Virus record (IMG/VR): IMGVR_UViG_3300010354_000164
Coordinates: 1 to 44,177 of that record
DNA from: a virus
DNA: 44,177 nucleotides
Reading direction: 5' to 3' (one strand)
Below the pieces are notes generated by a model. The model was given only the letters and a program-made list of their open reading frames with translations. It ran no database searches and had not been told where the DNA came from. Position 1 is the first letter of the stretch, and each line of letters starts with the position of its first letter. Positions 31,284-38,903 of the stretch are shown here, in pieces. The translations under genes and the position numbers were made by a program.

Positions 31284-31853
31284 GTGCATCAAGTCTATAC
31301 TCAAAGATTAGTAGTAACTGGTCGAAAGCCAACCAAAGGCAAAATTACTAGATATTTCATTTGCGAAGACTATGCGAAAATTTACCTTGGAAGTGGCGCA
31401 TCCTTCTTAATTGATACTGATATTTTAGATGAGATTTTACAGTTCAGTTGGTTCATAGACAAAAAATACGTCTATCGCGTTAAAACAATAGACGGTAAAA
31501 GAAACGTAAAAATTAGAATTTATCGCCAAATAATGCGCGCTGAAAAAGGTCAAATAATAGACCACATCAACGGCAACACCTTAGACAATAGAAAAATAAA
31601 TTTGAGAATTTGTACAGCTCAACAAAACCATAAGAACAGAAAGAAGCGAAATGAAGAGACCGCTTCAAGTAAATATAAAGGCGTTTCTCGTAAAAGAAAG
31701 AAGTGGTGTGTTTCTATAACTCACAATTATACGCGGCATCATCTTGGAATGTTTGACACACAAGAAGAAGCTGCGGCAGTTTATAATGAAGCATCAGAAA
31801 AACTTCATGGTGAATTTGGACGAAAAAATATAATTGAGGATAATAATGTTTAA
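31284..31853 (+). CDS. HNH homing endonuclease with AP2 DNA-binding domain
   Basis: 189 residues from GTG 31284, supported by AAGGAG at 31273-31278; an in-frame ATG at 31227 is less likely. IIDHINGNTLDNRKINLRIC followed by T-QQNHKNRKKR is the HNH_3 nuclease core. SSKYKGVSRKRKKWCVSI followed by HLGMFDTQEEAAAVYNEA is an AP2 domain. The gene is strikingly A/T-rich compared with both neighbours, as expected of a recently acquired selfish element. It sits between the terminase genes, a common landing place, and its end overlaps the large terminase start. Confidence 0.9.
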   Translation: MHQVYTQRLVVTGRKPTKGKITRYFICEDYAKIYLGSGASFLIDTDILDEILQFSWFIDKKYVYRVKTIDGKRNVKIRIYRQIMRAEKGQIIDHINGNTLDNRKINLRICTAQQNHKNRKKRNEETASSKYKGVSRKRKKWCVSITHNYTRHHLGMFDTQEEAAAVYNEASEKLHGEFGRKNIIEDNNV

Positions 31854-33266
31854 TATCAAGTTGCCAATGCCATATGCCACATGGCAGAAGCATCTTATCA
31901 ACGAAAAAACACGCTTAATTGTCTTGGCGTTAGGGACCAAATCGGGAAAACACTTGGCGGAGCAGGGCGAATAGCGAATTTCAGCTTCTCTGCTCCGCGA
32001 GAACAATCGGCTCTGTATAGAATCATCGCACCGACTTACCAACAGGCAAGTATCACTTACAAGTATCTGGATCGGCTGTTTCCACAGACTTTGCCAGCAC
32101 AAGGCAACCTGACGCCTCAACAATACAAGCAAGCTATGGAGCAATGGGCAAAGATTACGCCAGAGCGTTCCGAGTCAAAGATGCGAATGCGCTGGAATCA
32201 TAATGGTGCGCAGATTCAATGCGTCCATGCTCAAGACCCGGAGCGCAGTATCGAAGGTGAAAGAACGCATGGGAATTTGATTGATGAGGCAGCGAAATGC
32301 TCTCAGCAGACCTTCGCATCAGTCATGTCGACAACTTCTCAAACAGGTGGATGGATTGCGTTAACATCAACGCCTCGAGGAAAGAACTTTTTCTACGATT
32401 TGTACCGACAATGCCAAGAACACATGGCATGGGCAGAAAAGCATCAGAAGCCGTATGAACAATTCTGCGCGACTGCAAGAACAATTGATTCTCCGTACGT
32501 CGATAAACGAGTCGTTGAACAAGCTCGCCTGTCCTTACCAGATAGACTATTCCGACAGCTTTACTTGGCTGAGTTCATGGATGATGGCTCCGTCTTTCTC
32601 GGTCATCGGGACTGCGTTGAAGGCGATTTGATTGAAGTTTATGGAAAGATGCAGGCATGGCAGGTGCCAGACGCCAAATCAAAGAAGGTTGTCATTGGAG
32701 CCGACTGGGCGAAAAGAACAGACTATGGGGTGTTTATCGCTTTTGAAGTCGGAACTTCCAGACCCAAAATCGTCGGCTTCAGAAGATTTCAAGGCCTCGA
32801 CTACAAGTTAGCCATTCGGGAACTCTACCAGTTTGGAGAACAGTTTAATGAAGTTCTCTTGATTCGTCATGACCGAACGGGTATCGGTGACGTAATCAAC
32901 GATCTGCTTTCCAGCTTCCCATATCCGATTGATCCTGTCGTTTTCACAAATGAAAGCAAATCTTCGATGGTGGACGCCTACATGGTCGCCATTGAGACAA
33001 GGAATCTAGTCTTCCCGAACTGGCCTGAGCTTATCAAAGAGCATGACAACTATGATGTGAAGATGAGTGTTCTCGGTAAGCCAACTTACTCCGCGCCTCC
33101 GGGGTTGCATGATGATATTGTGACCGCCTGCTTTCTGGCTTGGTCAGCAGTCCTTGAAACGCAAGACCGTGTTTTCGATGTGCGTTTTCTGGAAGACCTG
33201 CCGAAAACTGCTCTTTCTGTGGAGTCGTGGTACGCTTCTCTTGCCGATGAAAACGATGACTTCTGA
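31846..33266 (+). CDS. terL: Terminase large subunit, requiring a -1 frameshift inside Walker A
   Basis: Start ATG 31846 with GAGGA at 31836-31840. The first frame encodes residues 1-35 (MFNIKLPMPYATWQKHLINE..., then VLALGTKSGK) and then meets TAG at 31972. A -1 slip at 31944-31950 continues as TLGGAGRIANF to TGA 33266, 473 residues in total, restoring an exact Walker A (GTKSGKT). Walker B and catalytic Glu: GNLIDEAAK (Asp147, Glu148). Coupling motif: TSTPRGKN. RNase H-type nuclease: VIGADWAKRTDYG (Asp287) and LHDDIVTA (Asp423/424). It translocates and cuts DNA at the portal. The ATG at 31881 in the second frame gives no terminase-like N-terminus. Confidence 0.88.
31944..31998 (+). promoter_or_regulatory. 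Candidate programmed -1 frameshift signal in terL
   Basis: Heptamer G GGA AAA at 31944-31950, in the correct phase for the upstream frame (TCG GGA AAA CAC). A six-base spacer follows, then a perfect 9-bp stem GCGGAGCAG (31957-31965) with CTGCTCCGC (31990-31998) around a 24-base loop. The zero-frame stop lies within the loop (31972-31974). This is the standard bacterial -1 frameshift layout. The alternative is a lost A in an A5 run, by mutation or sequencing error. Confidence 0.65.
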
Positions 33267-33299
33267 CGCATATCCTCACCAACCGGAGCAGAGACAACG

Positions 33300-33512
33300 A
33301 TGGCCTTGGTCGTGCAACTTAAAAAAGGTGAAGCACTCAGAGTCGGTGACCAAGTTCTAATCGTCAGCGCATCACGTGGCGCACGAATTGTCCTAGACGC
33401 TCCCAAAGATGTGAAGATTGAGAGATTGGGAGTCTTGCCTGAGCAGGAGCAAGAAGATGCAAAAGTCCAAGGAGCGGTCATCGTCCGTAGAGCCAACGAG
33501 GAAAAGAAGTAA
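33300..33512 (+). CDS. CsrA-like small protein
   Basis: 70 residues. LKKGEALRVGDQVLIVSASR continues GARIVLDAPKDVKIER. This follows the CsrA pattern of G-E-x-L-x-(I/V)-G-D-x-V, then x-R-I-x-(I/V)-x-A-P-K-x-V-x-(V/I)-x-R, with a turn about three residues shorter. Arg42 corresponds to the RNA-contacting Arg44 of E. coli CsrA. The N-terminal RR pair is replaced by Leu-Lys, so RNA binding may be altered. CsrA dimers bind GGA in mRNA leaders and block translation. It lies between terL and the portal gene, overlapping the latter by 56 bases. A structural role cannot be ruled out. Confidence 0.65.
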   Translation: MALVVQLKKGEALRVGDQVLIVSASRGARIVLDAPKDVKIERLGVLPEQEQEDAKVQGAVIVRRANEEKK

Positions 33513-36066
33513 GCGCGGCTCGCGTGATTATGGCTTGAGATACATTGACCCGAATGGTTTCCCTTCAGAGGAACCATACAACTCCGCATGGGCAGTCGAA
33601 ACTAAAGCCTTCATGACGAGTCAGAATCTCAAGGCACTTTTGTATTCAGAAGATTGGGTGTTCATCAGCGTTGATGCTTATGCTCAGCCGATTTCCTCTT
33701 TGCCTCTGCAAGTGATTCGCAAGTCTGTTGAAGATGGTCAATCTGTTGAGAAGCCTGTCGAATTTCATCCTGTCGCTCAGCTTCTTGAGACTCCGAATAA
33801 ATGGTCGAATGGTTCTGAACTGAAATACTCTCTCGCCTGCGACTATGTTCTTGGCGGCAATTCATTCATGTATCACGCCAAGTCAAGCAAAGAGCTCTAT
33901 CACATCAGCTTTGACAGAGTTCAGTATGACTTCGACCAGCAGCATCTCCCGAAAGCCTACATTGTTTACCCAGATACTGAAGAAGTCATCGTTGGACTGA
34001 CGAAAGGCATCTCAATCGGACTGGATGAAATGGCTCATGCCAGAAGACCGAATCCGAGTTCGCCAATCTGGGGTCTGTCGCCATTCATCCCGGGACGTCG
34101 GTCGATTCTGTTCAATCGTTATTCTCAAGACTATCTGAACAGCTTTTATCTCAAAGGCGCAACGCCTCAAGGCATCCTTGAGATGGACCAAGCTGCGAAT
34201 GAACAATCAGTTCTCCGCTTGCTGCGCTCGTTTGAAATGGCTCACACAGGAAGACGCAACCAACGCAGAACCATGCTCCTGCCAAAAGGCGTCAAATGGA
34301 CTGCTGCTGACCATAAGATTGCAGACCAAGGCATCGTTGAACTCGTGAAGATGAACCGCGAGACGATTCTGAACACGCTTCATATTCCAAAGCACGTCGT
34401 GTCTTTGCAAGAAGCTGGCTCGCTTGGTTCAGAAGAGCATAAGATGGCTCTGAAATACTTCTGGCAGACGGCTCTCATTCCAACGGCGAAGGCAATCGCT
34501 CACGCTTTGACAAAGCATTTCCGCAAAGCAGGGATGCTTCAGGTCAACGAAGAACTGCAATTCAACACTTCAGAAGTTGTTTTCCTTCAGGAAGACTTGA
34601 GAGCGCAAGCGGAAATGGCTGCTTTGCTTCTGAAGACTCACACTCTCAATGAAGTTCGATCGCAAATCTTTGGCCTGCCAGCTCTCGATGGAGGAGATTC
34701 GACTCCTGGTGCTGCTCCTGCTTTGCCGTTTCAACCGTTGTCTTTGCCTGAAGTGAAGTCGATGCCAGATGAAGACGATGGTTCAGACCTTGAATACAAA
34801 GCGATTCCTGGAAAGTATGAACACATTGATTTCAAGCCTCCTCAGGATGTTGCTGATGAAGCCGCGCTTGGTCTTGAATGGCGGCAGAAATACGGAAGAG
34901 GCGGCACCGAAGTCGGTGTTGCGCGAGCCGTGCAACTCAAGAACAAGAGAACCGTTCTTCCAGACACAATTCAAAGGATGGTCAGTTATTTCGCTCGTCA
35001 TGATGGCGAAGGAGATAACAAAGAACCGAACGGAGAACCTTCCGCTGGAGCAATCGCTTGGAAGCTCTGGGGTGGAGATGCCGGAAAGCGATGGTCTTCG
35101 AAAGTTCAAGGCCAGATTCAGGCGGCAGATGAAAAAGAGAAAGTTGATGCTATTCCTCCGCCAGAGATGCCGGAACAAAAGCCTCTTGAACCGCTCGCAA
35201 GCGAAACCAAAGAAATGGGACGATACGCTTCGCAGGTGAAAAAGAACGAGGAAACAGTCAGCACTCACTTGAAAGAGCAGCTGCCGAAGATGGTGAAATG
35301 GTCTCTCGACTTGTTTGCCGACCAAGCGAAATTGGCAGTCAAAGCTCTCAAGCAAAAGAAAGGCATCAAGGCAGACATGCCTTCAGCCAAGGAATACCGA
35401 AAGCGTCTTGAGAAGGCTTTCAAGGAATTGCAGGACCAATATCTTTCTCAATACAGCGACATTCTTTCATCAAGCATGGATGTCGGATACCAGAAGCAGA
35501 TTGATATTGTCTTCAATAAGACTGCTCGTGAGACTCTGACAGCGGTTCAAGAAACCGATGCTGAAGGTCGCGCTGCAACTCTGAAAGCTCGCGGATTGAA
35601 GTCTTTCAAGAACATTGACCAGACTTCGACAGATGAAATCATGAAAATCGTCCAGGATGGCATCGAGAATAATCTCTCTGTCGATGAAATTCAGAGAAAC
35701 ATTCTTGAGGAGTTCTCGGACCTTGGAAAATCAAGAGCAGGGACAATTGCCAGAACTGAGACTCTGACCGCTGTTTCAATCGGCTCTGCTTCGATGATGA
35801 AGCTCGCTGCAAAGGCTATCCCAGACCTTCAGAAAGCATGGGTTACCGCTCAAGATGACAATGTTCGTGGAACTCATCGCGGCGTGAATGGAGAAATCAG
35901 GAAACATGACGAACCATTCAGCAATGGTTTAATGTATCCTCAAGACCCCGATGGTGAGGCATCGGAAACTATAAATTGTCGGTGTAGTCTTGTGACGCTT
36001 GCGCCTGAAGATATGGCAGAATACGAGCAAGAACTGCAACAGCTGAAGGAGACTGCTCCAGAATGA
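33457..36066 (+). CDS. Portal protein fused to a MuF-type head morphogenesis domain
   Basis: 869 residues from ATG 33457, with AGGAG at 33445-33449. Residues about 40-420 form an HK97-type portal (LLYSEDWVFISVDAYAQPIS, LACDYVLGGNSFMYH, RNQRRTMLLPKGVKW). Residues about 455-545 hold a small module with YGRGGTEVGVARAVQLKN and AIAWKLWGGDAGKRWSSK, found in other phage and protease proteins. After a coiled-coil-rich stretch, residues about 730-855 match the Mu gpF-like domain (GTIARTETLTAVS, AWVTAQDDNVRGTHRGVNG, ETINCRCSL). The portal dodecamer is the DNA gate; MuF proteins are minor head or ejected proteins. The fusion would deliver one MuF per portal subunit. ATGA couples it to the protease. Confidence 0.88.
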   Translation: MQKSKERSSSVEPTRKRSKRGSRDYGLRYIDPNGFPSEEPYNSAWAVETKAFMTSQNLKALLYSEDWVFISVDAYAQPISSLPLQVIRKSVEDGQSVEKPVEFHPVAQLLETPNKWSNGSELKYSLACDYVLGGNSFMYHAKSSKELYHISFDRVQYDFDQQHLPKAYIVYPDTEEVIVGLTKGISIGLDEMAHARRPNPSSPIWGLSPFIPGRRSILFNRYSQDYLNSFYLKGATPQGILEMDQAANEQSVLRLLRSFEMAHTGRRNQRRTMLLPKGVKWTAADHKIADQGIVELVKMNRETILNTLHIPKHVVSLQEAGSLGSEEHKMALKYFWQTALIPTAKAIAHALTKHFRKAGMLQVNEELQFNTSEVVFLQEDLRAQAEMAALLLKTHTLNEVRSQIFGLPALDGGDSTPGAAPALPFQPLSLPEVKSMPDEDDGSDLEYKAIPGKYEHIDFKPPQDVADEAALGLEWRQKYGRGGTEVGVARAVQLKNKRTVLPDTIQRMVSYFARHDGEGDNKEPNGEPSAGAIAWKLWGGDAGKRWSSKVQGQIQAADEKEKVDAIPPPEMPEQKPLEPLASETKEMGRYASQVKKNEETVSTHLKEQLPKMVKWSLDLFADQAKLAVKALKQKKGIKADMPSAKEYRKRLEKAFKELQDQYLSQYSDILSSSMDVGYQKQIDIVFNKTARETLTAVQETDAEGRAATLKARGLKSFKNIDQTSTDEIMKIVQDGIENNLSVDEIQRNILEEFSDLGKSRAGTIARTETLTAVSIGSASMMKLAAKAIPDLQKAWVTAQDDNVRGTHRGVNGEIRKHDEPFSNGLMYPQDPDGEASETINCRCSLVTLAPEDMAEYEQELQQLKETAPE

Positions 36067-37361
36067 AATGCACAAAATCATCTCGATTCAAGAAACTTGG
36101 TGACTCCGTCCCTGAAGGGATGGTCAGAATCTCCGGTTTTGCAAACCGCTTCATGGTTGACGCCTACAAGGAACGCATGGATCCATTGAGTGTCAAACTT
36201 GAACGCTACAAGCAGAACCCGATTCTTCTTTTCAACCATGACATGAACTATCCTGTTGGACGTGTTGTCGCTGTTGAGCCTCGGGAAGATGGCCTTTGGG
36301 TCGAAGCCGTGGTTTCAAGCTCAGACAATGAGAAGGTCTCGTTTGTGAGAGACTTGGTCGCCGATGGAACGCTTTGCACGTTCTCGGTTCGCTTCGCTGA
36401 TGAAACAGTTGTTGAAGACCCTGAAGTTCAGGGTGGCAAACTTATCAAGGATTGGGAACTTCAGGAGGTAAGTATCGTGAGCATTCCAGCGCAACCAGAT
36501 TCCACATTCTCATTGGCAAACGTCAAAAGCCTCAAAGACCTGCGCGAAATGGCTCTGAAGGCCAAAGGAGCAATGGTCGCCAAGATTGCAAATGACCACA
36601 TCAGCAAGTTGGTTGATGCCGGTGAGAAGAAAGAAGACCTGCTTCAAAAGCTATCTGATGCTTCCGGTGCTGAACCGCCAGCTCTTGCTGAAGTTCTCGC
36701 TGGCAATGTGACTCCTGTTCCTGAACCGATTCTCGGAGCTTTCTCCTCGATTCTCGGCTGCGAGTCGACCATGCTCAATGAAGCAAACGCTGCTGATGTT
36801 GAAGCGCAGAAGTCGATGGCCGAGGAAGAAATGCCAAAGGAAGGCGAGAAGGCAGAGAATCCTCCGCTTTCTCAAGCAGTCCAAGAATGTGTTTCTGAGA
36901 AGATTCCAAAGCTGATTGGCGAAGGCAAGCCGCAAGACCAAGCCGTGGCAATCGCAATCTCGATGTGTTCAAAAGAAAAAGGCTGCTCGGAATTTGTGCC
37001 GACTCGTGAGATGATGGCAAAGTGGTTGGAAGAATGCGACAATATCAAGCAAGCAGAACAAGATGGTCAGTCCAAAGAGACTGCACCGCTGCCTAGCAAG
37101 GAGCCTGAAGGCATGAATGACAACGCGCATTTGATGTTGCTGAAATCTCAGCTTGAGATGCTTGGCGCGATTTCTGTGAAGCTCGATGCTTTGAAGGACG
37201 CGATTGCAGGTCTGGTGATGCAAGAGAAAGTCGAAGACGAAAAACCAGAAGCAGAGGCGCCAGAAACAGAAGTCGAAGTGGAATTGCCTGCCGAAGCAGA
37301 GATGGCGATGAAAAGCCTGCTTGACGAGTATGAAGCAAAGTTGAAAGCTCTGCTTGCTTGA
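36063..37361 (+). CDS. HK97-type prohead protease fused to a scaffold-like region
   Basis: 432 residues. Residues about 15-150 are the U35/S78 protease: ISGFANRFMVD, ILLFNHDMNYPVGRV (catalytic His), LCTFSVRF (catalytic Ser) and WELQEVSIVSIPAQPDS. The remaining 280 residues are acidic, helical and coiled-coil-like, as expected of a scaffold that is digested on maturation. Within it lies QECVSEKIPKLIGEGKPQDQ, then AVAIAISMCSKEKGC, a conserved cysteine-flanked helical module recurring in phage head proteins. Coupled to the portal gene by ATGA and followed by the capsid promoter. Protease call strong; scaffold call from composition. Confidence 0.9.
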   Translation: MKCTKSSRFKKLGDSVPEGMVRISGFANRFMVDAYKERMDPLSVKLERYKQNPILLFNHDMNYPVGRVVAVEPREDGLWVEAVVSSSDNEKVSFVRDLVADGTLCTFSVRFADETVVEDPEVQGGKLIKDWELQEVSIVSIPAQPDSTFSLANVKSLKDLREMALKAKGAMVAKIANDHISKLVDAGEKKEDLLQKLSDASGAEPPALAEVLAGNVTPVPEPILGAFSSILGCESTMLNEANAADVEAQKSMAEEEMPKEGEKAENPPLSQAVQECVSEKIPKLIGEGKPQDQAVAIAISMCSKEKGCSEFVPTREMMAKWLEECDNIKQAEQDGQSKETAPLPSKEPEGMNDNAHLMLLKSQLEMLGAISVKLDALKDAIAGLVMQEKVEDEKPEAEAPETEVEVELPAEAEMAMKSLLDEYEAKLKALLA

Positions 37362-37384
37362 AATCATACCGTTTGTGTTACACT
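37354..37384 (+). promoter_or_regulatory. Candidate extended -10 promoter for the major capsid gene
   Basis: TGTTACACT (37376-37384) is an extended -10 element (TGn plus TACACT). The -35 region is poor (TTGCTT at 37354-37359, 19-bp spacing, or CTTGAA at 37357-37362, 16-bp spacing), as often in extended -10 promoters. Transcription would start near 37391, a few bases before the first leader hairpin. A dedicated promoter fits the high demand for capsid protein. Confidence 0.45.
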
Positions 37385-37393
37385 GTCACGGAA

Positions 37394-37434
37394 GCCTCAT
37401 GACGAGGCATTGAAACTTTGCGGCAGTCAGCCGC
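37394..37434 (+). promoter_or_regulatory. Two 5'-leader hairpins of the major capsid mRNA
   Basis: GCCTC (37394-37398) pairs with GAGGC (37404-37408) around ATGAC. GCGGC (37420-37424) pairs with GCCGC (37430-37434) around AGTCA, extendable by two pairs. Both lie between the candidate start of transcription and the GGAGG of the capsid gene, which is left free. They probably stabilise the mRNA 5' end, or bind a regulator. Confidence 0.5.
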
Positions 37435-37450
37435 GATATTGGAGGAATGT

Positions 37451-38830
37451 ATGTCGGATATGGAAAAACGGCTGGCTGCGTTTGAATCGAAAGTGCAGTC
37501 TGCTCTTGGCGAAATCGAAAAGGCAAAGGCTGCCAATATCGTTGGTGGAGCAACTAGCTTCAGCAACCGTAGCAACAGCGATGAACAGAAACTTCTCAGC
37601 TCGTTCGGCGTCAGCAACGTCAAGAGCCTGATTGAAGTCAACACTGCTCACCCTCGCTACGCTCACATCAGCGAAAACTGCAAGTCTGCTGTTCTTCAGT
37701 TGAAGAAAGACATGGACATTGCTCGTATGCAAGCTCAGTTGTTTGCTGGTCAGCCTCTTGACCGTGATGACGAGCGAGTTGCTCATGTGAAAGGTGTTCT
37801 CGACACACCTTTCGCTCGCACTGTTGACTTGAAAGCTCGCTTGAAGGCATTCGGTTCGACCGTTGTCGGACAAGGTGATGAGTGGGTGCCAACTGCAATC
37901 TCGGCTTCGTACATCGAAGAATACGAGCTTGAGAAGAAATTGGCTGCTGCTTTCCGTGAAATCCCAATGGCAACCAACCCTTTCCAGCTTCCTGTTCAAC
38001 AGGGTGTGACGAAAGCTCGCTTGGTTTCTGAAGCTGCTGCTGCAACCGATGCAAACTTCAATACTGAGAAGCTCCAGTTCGATGCCAAGAAATTGGTTGA
38101 ATACTACATCCTCCCAGAAGAACTGAACGAAGACAGTGCTCCAGCCATTCTGGAATTGGCTCGTGGCGAAATTCTTGCGGCTCAAATTCGCGCTGTTGAA
38201 GATGCAATCATCAACGGTGATGACAGCGGTACTCACATGGACAGCGACGTTGTGTCGGCTGCTTCGAACCAGAAGGCTTGGAAGGGTCTCCGTAAGCTCG
38301 CTCTCGCAGCTTCGTCGACAACTTCTTTCTCTGGCGCAGGCGTCAGCAAGACTGGCCTCGACGCTATGCGTAAGCAAATGGGTAAATACGGAACTTCTCC
38401 GAAAGAATTGGCTTGGGTTGTTGGACCTTCGGTCTACGCTCAAATGCTGAATATCGACGAAGTTGCTACGCTTGAGAAGTTCGGTCCTCAAGCAACGATT
38501 CTGACTGGAGCTCTCGCGGTATTCCGCGGAATCCCAATCATCGTGAGCGAGTTCGTTCGTGAAAACCTGAACGCTTCCGGCGTTTATGATGGAACAACCA
38601 CGAACCGTTCTGTTTGCCACCTTGCAAACATTCGCCGGTTCTATCTCGGCTTGCGCCGTCCTATCCGCGTCAAGGTTCAGCAAGACGCTCGCGCTGAATA
38701 CGATCGTTGGCAGTTGGTTTCGTATCAACGCCTCGACTTCAAAGGCCACAAGCAGGCTGGCGAAGCGTATGCAAGCGGTGCAACTTCTGCTGAAAGAAGC
38801 TCGGTTTTGGGAATCAACATCCTCGCTTGA
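37451..38830 (+). CDS. Major capsid protein, HK97 fold
   Basis: 459 residues from ATG 37451, with GGAGG five bases upstream; the same frame is open further 5' from a TTG but without a ribosome site. Residues 1-30 are a coiled coil (MEKRLAAFESKVQSALGEIE), the usual start of a delta domain or N-arm that the protease may remove. The core shows HK97-family features: VVGQGDEWVPTAISASYIEE, LVSEAAAATDANFNTEKLQF, LAWVVGPSVYAQMLN, AVFRGIPIIVSEFV and RRPIRVKVQQDARAEYDRWQ. It assembles the icosahedral head with the upstream protease-scaffold. The flanking promoter and terminator fit very high expression. Confidence 0.93.
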   Translation: MSDMEKRLAAFESKVQSALGEIEKAKAANIVGGATSFSNRSNSDEQKLLSSFGVSNVKSLIEVNTAHPRYAHISENCKSAVLQLKKDMDIARMQAQLFAGQPLDRDDERVAHVKGVLDTPFARTVDLKARLKAFGSTVVGQGDEWVPTAISASYIEEYELEKKLAAAFREIPMATNPFQLPVQQGVTKARLVSEAAAATDANFNTEKLQFDAKKLVEYYILPEELNEDSAPAILELARGEILAAQIRAVEDAIINGDDSGTHMDSDVVSAASNQKAWKGLRKLALAASSTTSFSGAGVSKTGLDAMRKQMGKYGTSPKELAWVVGPSVYAQMLNIDEVATLEKFGPQATILTGALAVFRGIPIIVSEFVRENLNASGVYDGTTTNRSVCHLANIRRFYLGLRRPIRVKVQQDARAEYDRWQLVSYQRLDFKGHKQAGEAYASGATSAERSSVLGINILA

Positions 38831-38855
38831 TGAACTCAAGCAGGGTATGATGAGG

Positions 38856-38881
38856 GCAGCTTAAAGCTGCTCTTTTTTTTT
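38856..38881 (+). terminator. Rho-independent terminator after the major capsid gene
   Basis: GCAGCT (38856-38861) pairs with AGCTGC (38865-38870) around TAA, followed by TC and an unbroken run of nine T (38873-38881). Strong intrinsic terminator shape. Readthrough or a further promoter is needed for the downstream head genes. Confidence 0.85.
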
Positions 38882-38903
38882 GCTTGAAAACCGAGGTTCG
38901 CAG

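Noticed and set aside
31881-31950. ATG 31881 as the large terminase start
   Set aside because: The 23 residues it would add are unlike any terminase and lose Walker A, whereas the upstream frame supplies a proper N-terminus with a ribosome site.
37427-38839. A 470-codon open frame antisense to the major capsid gene
   Set aside because: It is a shadow of the capsid gene's codon bias; the sense protein matches the HK97 fold, and the antisense protein is Ser/Cys/Asn-rich with no ribosome site.
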